Source: Sthenelais limicola
Lineage: Eukaryota > Annelida > Polychaeta > Phyllodocida > Sigalionidae
DNA: 64,000 nucleotides
Direction of reading: 5' to 3'
Assembly: GCA_942159475.1 (NCBI GenBank)
Contig: OW804095.1
Location: 56,262,773-56,326,772 of the forward strand
The translations under genes and the position numbers were made by a program. This document shows positions 45,687-56,519 of the stretch, one piece after another (position 1 is the stretch's first letter; every line of letters begins with the position of its first letter). The notes under the pieces are model-generated. The model was not told where the DNA came from. It worked only from the letters and a program-made list of their open reading frames with translations, and did no database searches.

Positions 45687-48600
45687 CTGTAAGATAAGCA
45701 AGGTATTGTGTTAAGTCTTTGAATAATAATTTGTATAACACTCACAAATAATGAATACTCACATATTATGACCTATGTTTTATGCAAGCAATGATATTAT
45801 GTTTATGAGCCAAACAGATTAGTGATAACAATCCTGGGGCCCCTCTTAAGATTTTCAATGACACAGATGATGAATCAAAAATATAAATTAAATAAATAAG
45901 AAAAATAATATACTTTGCAAATACAATGCGATTTCAGATGTTATACACACTATTTGCGTACAATTTCCGCCAGAGATCAACGACATCCATGGCTGATGAA
46001 GCATCCATAAAATAATTGTTTAGGACTACACTTAATCAGACAAATTTGCCAGTAATTAATGAAAGATGACAGCTCTGCATTTAGTGATGCTTTTTATCAA
46101 AGCACCAGGAATATTATATAAATAAGCCTATTATCAGTCCTCATTAGCCCGTCGCCACGAGTGGAATTGTGTACCCGTTCTTATGACCTCCCTATTATGG
46201 CCAAAATTGTTCCCTCAAAAATGTTGACACAAAGGATCAGACTCTGACAATGCTTACAACAATAGCCCTCCCACGCCTGTCCCTTGACATGTTCCTGTGG
46301 GGGTAACTACAATCCTGACCTCAGGAACACGAACTTAGCTTTCTAGGACTTGGCACAGGTACAAGTAATAATTGTGTGTCTCCTGGCTTTATTAGGAGCC
46401 ATGTCCACAGGGTTATTTCCCTTGTCTTATTCGGAGGTAGTTTGCTTAGAAGTTATAATTAAATCCTCTTTATTTGTGCGGTGAGTCACTGCACCCAGCA
46501 TACCAATCTGCCTCCTAGGCCAAAACATCATTATATACCTTCTTTGTGGCAACTGTAACTTTAAGCAGTCCCTCTTCATACAAGCCAACAAGGACACGTG
46601 CTTATTTTTTGTTATCACTATCGTCAATAGACAGGCATTCATTGGTTGTATTGGAACTTGGAGCACAGCCTTATTTCAAATAAAAGATTTCAATTCCAAA
46701 CACATTCCTTTCCGGTAAAATGTCAAAGCGAGAAATAAGCTGTCAAAGTCCTAACATTGATTTTAACTTGAGTATTTTGTGTTAGAAACTTATGTTTTTA
46801 GCAAGCAGAAAATTAGTTTCTCACGCCCAATTATTTCTCCCGACGAGACGGAAAGAGAACATTCTCCTTGGTCAACAAGTGTGTAGTCAATTGATTAAGT
46901 GTGTGTGAAAACGTAGAACCCCTTGTATCCAATTCACCGATGCGTGTCAACGGCAATTTATAAGAAAGGGAACCTAACTGGGAATGCCAATAACTTTATG
47001 AGGGTGGTAAGGTGTGGGGTCGGGGGGGGGGGTTGAGGTACTCGGTAAGTATTGTATGACTTCTAGGTAATCACCCATGCAACCCCGAGAATACAAAATG
47101 TACTGCAACCAACAATGTATTGCAATGAATCTAAGTTCATAGTACTGGCTTGGTGGGTTAATGAGCATGAACATTTGAATTTGAATTTTATAACAATCAA
47201 TGATTGCTGTTGAAGAGGGTCTCTCTGGCACAAGGGGAGCTTTCAGCTTTTTCTTCTTAGGTAGTAGACAATTAATGTCGCTCCCGTCAATGACCGGGAG
47301 CGATTCTGATCATTCACTACTATAAATTTACAGTCTTCTCTTAAACTAATATGATATTGCACATAATTACAGTCATCCAACATCATTGAAATGAAGATTT
47401 TGCAACAATTTTGAACAGTTTTATCGTTCTCAGGGTTAATATTTGAATACATGATTGCTCTGGCTAATCTATTGCTTCTGCCTCAAATATCAAACTGTAA
47501 ACCCTATAATTATGTTTAAAGTATTGCAAAGATTTACCTGGAGTAAAGGAGCGTTATTCGATTGAGTTATGATAATATAAACGAGTGAAACCTGCGAAAC
47601 TCTTTCAACTCGTATTTACATTTGTTTACTTTACTCTAATCCATACTGCGAAGAATGATAACACAGCAATACCAGAATAAGAATAACTAGATCGATGATT
47701 TACTTTTGTGTGTGTTTCTGTTTGAATTTGAAGCTGATTGTACAATGGAGGAAACGATAGAAGTAAACAACAAAAAATTAGTTATATACTAGACTATATA
47801 CTAAATATATAGGTACTAGAGGAAGTCCTGGTAAAAAATGTTTATAAAAAGATATATTATCAAAGATACTATATGAGTAATATGGTATGACTTCTGATAT
47901 CGTCCGGAAAGCTGATAAACTGTAGGTTCAATGAATACTCCTTGGCACGTAGCCATGGCTTTCTTGGCAATGGCCTATGAAAAGCAATATCTTTAACTAT
48001 TTATTTTTTATTTCCGTACTTCATATCATGAACAGTTACAATTACTGTCATGAAGGAATCTTCGCCAAACAAGGTTCTTTTAAGTGTAAGTGTTTTCTTA
48101 CCCAACAATTACCTTTATTGAATTATACGCCACAAGCGAGAAGTTCTTTTGTTTTTTTTAGAATTTTATACGGTATTCTCAGACAAGGTCAATCGGCCTT
48201 TCCCTTAAAGGTCAATAAAGCTGATCAGTAACTACTCCCAATGACTGTGAAAGCCATTGGATTTGAGGGTCAGACCCTAGAAGATCTCGTCAATGCATAT
48301 TATTATCCAGAATGGAACTGCTGTGTCCAGACCCTCTACTCGATAGTCAGGAGTATTGATCACCCATCTGACTCACCTAACGTGAATAGGAGAATTGACC
48401 ATTATAATTATGACCAAGGTAGGTCAGCATTTGCGGGTATCAACAGGTAGCCAGCGTCCCGGCTTACAGTATTTTGCATATTTAGCCCTAGCCCTGACTC
48501 TGCATACATGCTCAGCACCAGTAGATGCACTGAATGGTGTCAGTGTTGGTTCGGTTTGCATAGAGTTGATGTCCTCAATTCTGTTCTTAGTTAGCAATGT

Positions 48601-50964
48601 ATTGTTGCAGTTATCTTTGAGTACTAAATACTTTGAATTCAATGAGCCTCTGTGACAGCTTTAGAAATATTCGCGGGCAAATACCGGGTAATACTATTTC
48701 TTGACATTAGGCCAACATGATATGATATGTCTTTCCTAGTGATACATGGCCTGTTAAACATTAATTATGGACATACTATTGCAAATAGGAGTAATCCTAA
48801 CATAGATCCAATCTAGGGCTGAGATCGCGATCCATATCTATAGCTCTGTCCTGGTTGGAGGGTTTTAGATAAAAGCAATTATGCTAATCTCTGGGTTTAT
48901 TGAAATAAATGCCTTATAAACACCAAACAAGCCGTGGCCATGTAGGGTTGATTTATTAATGGCTTACCTTGGTAGTTGGTGGGAAATGTTTGGTCAATAT
49001 TTCAGTCGTTCATCGATTGTATCACCAATAGAGACAGTTTGTTTACCTATTTTCCATAGCAATCTGTATCACGAGGTACCATATTCTAGACAAGAAATTA
49101 CCAAAGCCGAGTTCTTTCAATTGTGGACTTTATTTAAAGGATTTTCATCATGAAGACATTTTAGAATTCATCGTTTTACAATCCATTGCTAAATGGCCCA
49201 TAGAGCACTGTATGCGGAATACTGGAGGGTAGTGCATGTAGATATATCCGTTATAAATGTCTCTGCATCCTTTTTGTCTTGTAAACATGTCGTCTTTGAT
49301 TGCTTGCCCAGAAGAAATGTGATTAGGCGATTTAGACTAATCAAATACAAAGTCCAGTTTCCTGTTGTATAAGCTAAGGAAAGGAAAGTTGTGGGTGGAA
49401 ATTCCTACACTCCTTTCTCTTCCTTCGGTTGGAAGGAATACAAATACATTGTGTGTATAGGCTAGTGCTACCAGCTGAGAATAGCACATGTATAGGATTT
49501 CTTTTCCTTTACAGAACATTCCTTTCCTTAATGAGTTGCAACAACAGGTGAAGCTAATGGCCTGGATGTCCTGGATTCATTCAACTGTTGCATAACTTAG
49601 GAATTTAAAAAAGATATATACACACATTTACAATAGCCTTTCTGCCTAAATTTAATTAATGAAATCTAACAAAGACTATCCAGCAATGTGTGAATATAGG
49701 TGTCAGTCGAAGTCCCACACGGCGAACTGCCGCCAGGTGAAGTCACACCAGGTGAAGTCACACCTAGGCAAACTCACACCTAGGCTAACTTCTACCTAGG
49801 CGAACTCATATAACGATATAAACAAAAGAATTAAACCCAGTGAACTACTGCCATGCACGGCGAATTTTTATAGGTGCAGAGATTTATGGTCCTTTCATTT
49901 CCATGAAGTCATCTTCTATACCCATTTGTACTCAAGTGATGTAGCAGTTCTTATATTTAATGTTCCAAGAAGGTCCCAACAAGTTGAAATGAGTGGATGA
50001 GCAGTGAGGATGAGCCTATTTCAATTTCGCTTAGGAATGAAATACAATATCTGGTGCCTTTTGATTTTATTAGAAACTTATATAACTCAAAAGACTGATA
50101 ATGGATGGGGAGGGGGCAAGAGGGTTATCAAGTTTTATAGGAATACATGTGATAAGAGATTACTATCGGTGGTTATTTTACGCTATCACATAGTTTAGTA
50201 CCATGAAAGAGTAGAGAAAAATGAATAAAATATTTTGAGTGCAATGAGCGATGCCAGGTTTGTAATTTTTGTCAACCATTCTCCCATTGAAGGGAAAGTG
50301 GAATCGATTTGAAACATCAGTCGATGGCCTGGACCCATTCAAATAGAGCATGTTCAACACAGAAGTGGTTGTGATTCCTTTGGGATATTGGTGGAATAGG
50401 TTGAAAATAGCTTTGACTCGGAACATCTTACGTATGAAGAACTTGATCCTGATTAGGAACTTAACATAAATATAAAAAGGAGTTAGTCAATATCATTTCA
50501 CACATTCTGTGCAGAGAATCACTTGATCAATACATGAAATCCCTCTCCAAAGCAAAATTTGCCTTTAATATTCTTAATACATAAGGCTAGTTTGTGGAGG
50601 CAGAATAACTAAAGGTATACATGATTTAGAAATAATTTAACATTGTATAGATGTCAAAGCCATGTATTATACTGTTTTGATTTACTCAAAACCGGGTCAA
50701 GCATAACCGACATGATATATTGCAATTGTGCTCACAGCTATGCTAAGAATTGGAATGCATGTTCTTATGCACTCAGGTAAATATATATGAATCTAACGAA
50801 GTATTTCTTCCGAATCAAATGTAAGGAGAATATTCCATCGAATCACTCATGTTTGGAAATTTGACTTCCACACTCTAAAACCTTCACTCCATTACCATAA
50901 CCTTTTCATTCATTACTTTACATCAAGTATTTCAACACATTACCCAATGAACTACTGATATTGT
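45687..50964. other. Upstream region of the cadherin gene, no gene seen
   Basis: Short ORFs here have no recognisable domains. The region should contain the gene's promoter and first non-coding exon, but I cannot place them. It includes a run of about 11 G near 47022 and the minisatellite listed next. Confidence 0.5.
49710..49810. repeat. Degenerate minisatellite, 15-16 bp unit
   Basis: Five consecutive units from 49733 derive from CCAGGTGAAGTCACA, drifting to CCTAGGCAAACTCACA and CCTAGGCTAACTTCTA. A degenerate unit precedes them. Confidence 0.8.
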
Positions 50965-51688
50965 CTTGAACAGTCCTGGGGCTATAACCACTTCTGGCAC
51001 AGAATAAAAGGATTAATAACCTCCACTTCAACCTCCACTTGCTGGTGCACCAAACGGTGGACAAGCAACCCTCCCAATGTCGATAATTAATCCTTTAGGC
51101 AGATGTGTCAATTACTGAGGACACTAGATGGAGTCCAGTATGTATTGGTTCGAAATTGTCTGAGTCATTATAAATAATAAAAAGAGTAACGAAGGAGGGA
51201 GTAATGAACTCCGAAACGTTGGTCACTACATCTAAATGAAAATATCTCAAACAAATATCAACTTAACATAGTCTTTCTTACGGTTTTATTCTGTATCTCT
51301 TTAAATCCATGAATAAACTTTATGAATAATGTTTACAAGTAGAGTCCATGCAGTGTCTTTACATAGTTTGTATCGCCTGTGGGAGATCATTCTACAGACA
51401 ACCCCAAGAAATATAAAAGTTGTGACGCTGATAACCATTTATCATTTTCTGAGAACAGCGATGTAATGTTGGAACGTTGATTTCTGAATAAAACCATTTA
51501 AACCATTTAAATCAAATTTATTCATCAATCCTATTGTGATATTTGGATCTTATATATCTTGTATACAGATATATAAATGTAATGCACATTATTAAAGGAC
51601 ACAGAAGGTGCACCAGATAGCCTGGAATGGAGGTTATTAATCCTTTTAATCACTGCCTGAAATGGTTATAGCCCCTGGGCCGTTCAAG
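50965..51688. mobile_element. Element with long terminal inverted repeats, about 720 bp
   Basis: The left end 50965-51051 and the right end 51608-51688 are inverted copies, sharing GGGGCTATAACCA, AAAAGGATTAATAACCTCCA and TGGTGCACC. The interior of about 550 bp has no ORF. It is probably a nonautonomous DNA element or an inverted pair of a small repeat. Confidence 0.65.
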
Positions 51689-51692
51689 GCAG

Positions 51693-52823
51693 TGACAGTG
51701 ACTGAGTAGTCGTTGACTACTGAAGGGTTACTATTTACCCTTTCGGAGTAATGCAATGTGTTGTAGAACTCATTGGGGGCTCCATGAAAACACTGAAAGT
51801 GCATTGTTAGGTACTGGAATGCTCATGAAATAATTGCTGTTGTCCTGCTGTTACGCTGTGAATGGCCCAGGGACCAGAGACAATTCCACCAAAACATCGA
51901 CATTCATTCATGATGAAATGGTAGAAATTGTAAAACGTATTTAAATTGATATGTTCCCTATGAACATTGGATTGTATATATACCAATCTCCCATGTTCAA
52001 TCCCAGAAATAGATAATGAACGACATAAACAATACATAAGTCTTGATTATAATTTTTATTACGCTATTGTAAAATTTGAACCAATTGATTATTACCGCTC
52101 TTTCACTTCAGCTACTATTTACATTAACAGGTAGGAAACACAGGTGAGGTAAATAGATTATTGCTACTGGTTTGTTTTAGCTTTTCACATGGACACAGGG
52201 GGACACTGGTGAGATAAGTAAAGGGTGACAATCCATGTCCAACGACCTCTCCTAGGAATACGTACATTGACGTAGACCATCATTGTCCATTCATGCATGT
52301 GTACACAAGGAGTAGGTTTAAGTCTACTAGCGTGTAACCAATGTCTTACATGGGGACGGGGTTAGCTCCCAAGAAAGAGGATTTCCCATGAACGCTTAAT
52401 AATGGTGTGAGTACCAGTGATAAATATTGTATCTAGACCAGTACATGGTCACAAAATACCAATCGAAGTGAACAAAACTGTTTAATCTGTGCCATCGTCG
52501 AAGTAGGAAATGCATGGAAGTTTACCCATTCCACAATTCATGAAAATAGGCAGGTGCGTTGCCGTGAGAAAATATTTACCCTACATAAATGTCAATCTAA
52601 AATGTTTTACTGTATATGAAGAATCTCAAAGTCCTGTCTGTGTGCTGAGAACCTAAGTTGACTACTGCATGTTGACTGTCTGAAAATATCGAGGATGCCC
52701 TGAATTCCTGATCAGAAATTTTGATCTCTAGAGGTGTTCTGGCGCACACCTGTTTAGGAAGAGTAGCAGAGGGTTTTATGTAAAGTAGCACGGTAATAAC
52801 TAAGTAGGAAAGAGGTCAAAATT
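51693..52823. other. Non-coding stretch
   Basis: No gene, RNA or clear repeat recognised. Confidence 0.5.
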
Positions 52824-52876
52824 GTGTACTTTTGGTGAATGGGAAAGGCAGCATTTCCTATTCACTAATAGTACAC
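52824..52876. mobile_element. Foldback element, copy 2 (shortened)
   Basis: The arms GTGTACTTTTGGTGAATGGG and the complement of ATTCACTAATAGTACAC surround a loop of about 7 bp. It matches the inner arms of the foldback at 24.97 kb, with several changes. Confidence 0.65.
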
Positions 52877-53228
52877 ATCTGATACTTCTTACATGCTCAT
52901 CCTCCAACGTCAAGTGTCTGTTCACAATTGACTATGATTACCCCAATACACATTTGCCATTACCTCGAATGAATCATTCGATGAAATATCTTACACTACT
53001 TACCACGAGTATATAGGCATATATGAATATATACATCTTCACCAACCATTTGGGTACAAATAATGATATGGAACCTATAATTGATTACCCCAATACAATA
53101 TTGTTTGTTTATAATATTATTGAGGTCTTACTGAGGTGTTATACACACGGACCCACATACACACAAAATTGATTACTATTCAAATTGCCATTTAAGTAAA
53201 ATTTTGCACGCTCATTCAGATTTTCTGA

Positions 53229-53525
53229 GTGAGCCCCGGTGGCCTAGTGAATAGGGTTGTCAATCCTATTTGCTTGCATATTCTTATGCATGTGGGACCT
53301 CACATACAAGGGGTGCCTGGTTCGAATCCTCGCTATTCAAAATTCTGTTGAAGCAGTTCTGTGCGCTCAGAGCGGATTCTATAGAATGATAGAGTCCGCC
53401 CAGAAGTCTACAAAATGCACTGGGAATTCAAATCTGCATTCCTCAGGTATACGAGTCTGCTCAATCCAATGCTGGGGAATAAGGGCACAACAGCAAGTGG
53501 AGAATAAAGGTCAAGAGCCGGGTTT
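53229..53525 (+). mobile_element. tRNA-headed SINE, copy 2
   Basis: The tRNA-like head GCCCCGGTGGCCTAGTGAAT is followed by B-box GGTTCGAATCC, a middle with AGAGTCCGCCCAG, and the shared tail CCAATGCTGGGGAATAAGGG with CAACAGCAAGTG. Only one of the two palindromes of copy 1 remains, and it is mutated (GCGGATTCTATAGAATGATAGAGTCCGC region). Confidence 0.78.
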
Positions 53526-55180
53526 CAGGTTATGCGTACAGCGTCAAATATTTGGGTTTAGCCAAGGTAACGCTATAAAGGATTGTATGGTAATTAGTTA
53601 CCATCTAGGAAAATGTTCTTATAACTACGAGCTTGTTATTGTGCTCCGTACATTACTATACTAAATACTTTATAATCAGATGCAAAGCATGGTACAGATA
53701 TTTTGTCTGCAATAACGATTGACATGCGTGATAAATGGGAATTAATTTGAAAAAGTGTTTCACTGGGTTGACTACTGACAAGAACCTTCACGTTCCATTT
53801 AGTGATTTTTGACTCAAGTTCAAAATCCCTTTTATTTTGGCGAGATTCTATGATAATATGGCACAATCTCCCATTTCTCTCCAGCTACATTTACCACGTT
53901 GCCTTGCTAGCTCTTGCACCTTTGCTCTTTCACTCTCTCTGCTTTTCCCTGCCCCTCCCTCTCCTCCTCTCTCCTTCACTCTCTCCCTCTATTTCGTTCT
54001 CTCCCTCTCGCTTTTTCTGTCCTCTGGATTTCTCTTTTCCCTTTCTTACCCTTCAGGTCCATCCGATGCTAAAGCATGGCGTAATACTTGCCACATTCTC
54101 CTCACCCAACTCAACCTCACACAACAGATCTAATCTCTCTCATGTGGAAAAATAATATCTTGTTTCTTTGATAAAGTGTTTGATTTAAAATAGGAGAAAT
54201 TTTCAATATTTTATATATGCCATATATATTGTGTTATCCATATATGTACCATAATGTTTAGAGCAAGACCGCAGGATTAAGAACTTGCTAGGTGGATTGT
54301 CATGTTTGCTAAATTATAATATTTTCATGTTGTATCTTAATAATTATCAGATTGGGTGTGCATGTCATTTTGGGGGACGTACATCCACATCCACACGCAT
54401 CTGCTGCGTTTTCTCTCGGGAAACGCAACGAGATTAATGTTGAACTGCCAAAAGACAGCTATAGGCCTACAACTGTTAAAAGGAAACCACTGTAACCGTT
54501 AATGTTAATCTGAAACGCTGTTATCGGAAACAGTGACTGTTACCTGTTCTCTTCCTCTGTCTGTAGACTTATCAGCATGTCTGTTCCTCTCATTCTTTCA
54601 CACGCTCTATCACTTTCTATTTGCCCCCTCTTTGTCATGATCTATCTGTCTGTTTATCCCTGTATGTCTACCTTTCTGTCTGTGGCTCTTCTCTATGTCA
54701 AAATCCCTTTCCTTAACACTACAGGATCAAATTTGATATACGCGCTATTCTATGTTCTCAATAATTGATAATAAGGGAGAGAAATGTATCATTCACAATC
54801 CGTGTTATATGTTTTCCCATGTAAAGGTGAGAGTCAAGCGTAATACAAGAACTACTAAGTGTTCCTTTTCCTGGTATGTGATAAAATCTTTTAGTGCATA
54901 TTAAAGAAAACAAATTAGCACTTGGTGGTAAAATGCATTGAATAATCTGTTGAGAATGAGTATACATATCTAATTGTTTGACGAGGTAATACATACATGT
55001 GCATAAGAACATCAGTGCTAGTAAAATCTGATAAGGTACCGGTAAGTGGTCTGCAATTAAATTATATTGCAGGTAATCTTCATTCAGTTGTATATCTTGA
55101 TAAATTAAGTGGTCTATAAGTGTATAACAGAAGAGAGCTGGAAGCAGGACGAGCAGGCTGAATATCCCACCCTATACTAT
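53526..55180. other. Non-coding stretch with a pyrimidine-rich tract
   Basis: A C/T-rich tract lies at about 53870-54050 and a weaker one near 54540-54720. The ORFs across them are low-complexity artefacts. No gene recognised. Confidence 0.55.
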
Positions 55181-55325
55181 AGCAAGAACAGCATAGTATC
55201 GCGTATGAGGGGGGCTATATTCTCCGAGTATGGCCGAAAACAACGAGGCCGTTAGGCCGAGTTGTTTTTCGGCCATACAAGGAGAATATAGGCCTCCGAA
55301 GACACAATACTGTGCTATTCTTGCT
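55181..55325. repeat. Large imperfect palindrome (about 70 bp arms)
   Basis: The left arm 55181-55249 and right arm 55256-55325 share CTATATTCTCC, TATGGCCGAAAA and AGCAAGAAYAGCAYAGTAT in inverted orientation. The loop is about 6 bp. It lies about 240 bp outside the probable LTR, so it is likely a separate foldback element. Confidence 0.78.
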
Positions 55326-55568
55326 TTTATTCCATGATTTTTAACTTAAAACAACTTTATTTGCTTTAATTTCATCAAACTGAGTTGTCTGCATTGTCTC
55401 GAACGGTTGTGACGTCACTGTACAATACAGGGAGTTTATATTGTCCACCTTGTGAGCGGCAAGTATATCGATTATATTGTACGCTCACGGCCAAATCATG
55501 GAATAAAGCCCCATATGCACAATTATATATATTATATAGTTTCAATATATTGTAGTGAATCGGACTAC

Positions 55569-56059
55569 TGTAGTGTATCTGTGTCGCAGGTTCGTTTCCC
55601 TTGGCGTATCCGAAGCTTATCAATCGAGAGTTACATAGAACAAAAGGAACAAAGGCAGGCGCTACCTGTTCACTTGGGTTTTATTGTGAGGTTTCGGAAC
55701 TGGCATCAGTTCGCATCAGACCTGACTGGACTGTGGACTTCGGATTACCTGGCCAGCCAGGTAACCCTCATCCAAAGGTGTCCATCAGACATATACATCA
55801 ACAGTCAACAATTCACAATGAGTGGTTTAAGTAACACTATCCACACTGAGAGGTTTATCATGGCCTCTACAGCTTACATTAAATGGTAGAAACCCAGGTC
55901 GTGGTTACTATCGACCAACAGCTGGCTGCTGTTAAATATATAAAAGGTGACAGGCAAAACATATGATTTAGACTAAAAAGTCCCGCGGACCAGTAGTGAC
56001 CACTGGGGAGGTTCGGACGAACTAACCCTCAGCGGCCACCTACACCCAATATCACCACA
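55569..56059 (-). repeat. Probable 3' LTR (boundaries approximate)
   Basis: It starts TGTGG just after the polypurine tract. It contains a TATA-like TTTTATATATTTAA near 55935-55948 and a polyadenylation signal AATAAA at 55680-55685, about 250 bp apart, the usual promoter-to-polyA layout of an LTR. The end near 55569 (ACTACA) is a guess from the TG...CA rule. The partner LTR is outside the window, so identity cannot be tested. Confidence 0.5.
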
Positions 56060-56062
56060 ATA

Positions 56063-56078
56063 CCCCCTTTTTTCTTTT
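56063..56078 (-). promoter_or_regulatory. Polypurine tract
   Basis: AAAAGAAAAAAGGGGG on the minus strand, 16 purines in a row, placed between the second ORF and the probable LTR. This is the expected primer site for plus-strand DNA synthesis. Confidence 0.75.
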
Positions 56079-56099
56079 AAGAGTTTGAAAAGAAAAATC

Positions 56100-56380
56100 T
56101 TAAAAACTCGACAGGGTAAGAAAAAGTAAAAGTCTACAAGTAGGAGCATATAGTGTGTCCTCTCTACAATGAACAAATAAATCAATCTTATGAAAACTTC
56201 AGGAATCGACAAATAGGAGCATTCTGTGTCCTAACTAATGTGAACAATTATCCGAAGTAAGAAAGAAAATTTATGAAAAACCTTTTCACGTTTGACAGGC
56301 AGGAGCATATAGTGTCCTCACTAACAAGCAAACAATCTGTTCTACAGAACTTATTTTATGAAAAAGGTTATCACTTTCAT
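56100..56380 (-). repeat. Three imperfect tandem repeats before the polypurine tract
   Basis: The plus-strand motif AGGAGCATATAGTGTCCT recurs at 56142, 56215 and 56301 (spacing 73 and 86), each followed by an A/T-rich stretch with TATGAAAAM. The repeats lie in the 3' untranslated part of the retroelement. Confidence 0.7.
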
Positions 56381-56519
56381 TATTGTAGACTTCACGTAAA
56401 TGTCGGCGCCACACACCAGGGTCATGATCCGAGGATCCAGGGCATCCGAACAGCATCCGAGGTGGTTAAATCAGGTCGAAGGGCGGTCCAGTCATCATCG
56501 TCCATGCGTTTCCTCTGTT

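Noticed and set aside
49710..49810. Short regular repeats resembling a CRISPR array
   Set aside because: Units are contiguous and degenerate without unique spacers, and the genome is eukaryotic.
53229..53340. Possible functional tRNA gene
   Set aside because: The A- and B-box-like motifs are present but too far apart for a proper cloverleaf, and the sequence continues into a SINE body and tail shared with 24.1-24.4 kb.
53802..54155. Overlapping plus-strand ORFs rich in S, L and P
   Set aside because: They translate a C/T-rich low-complexity tract and have no domain or splice context.
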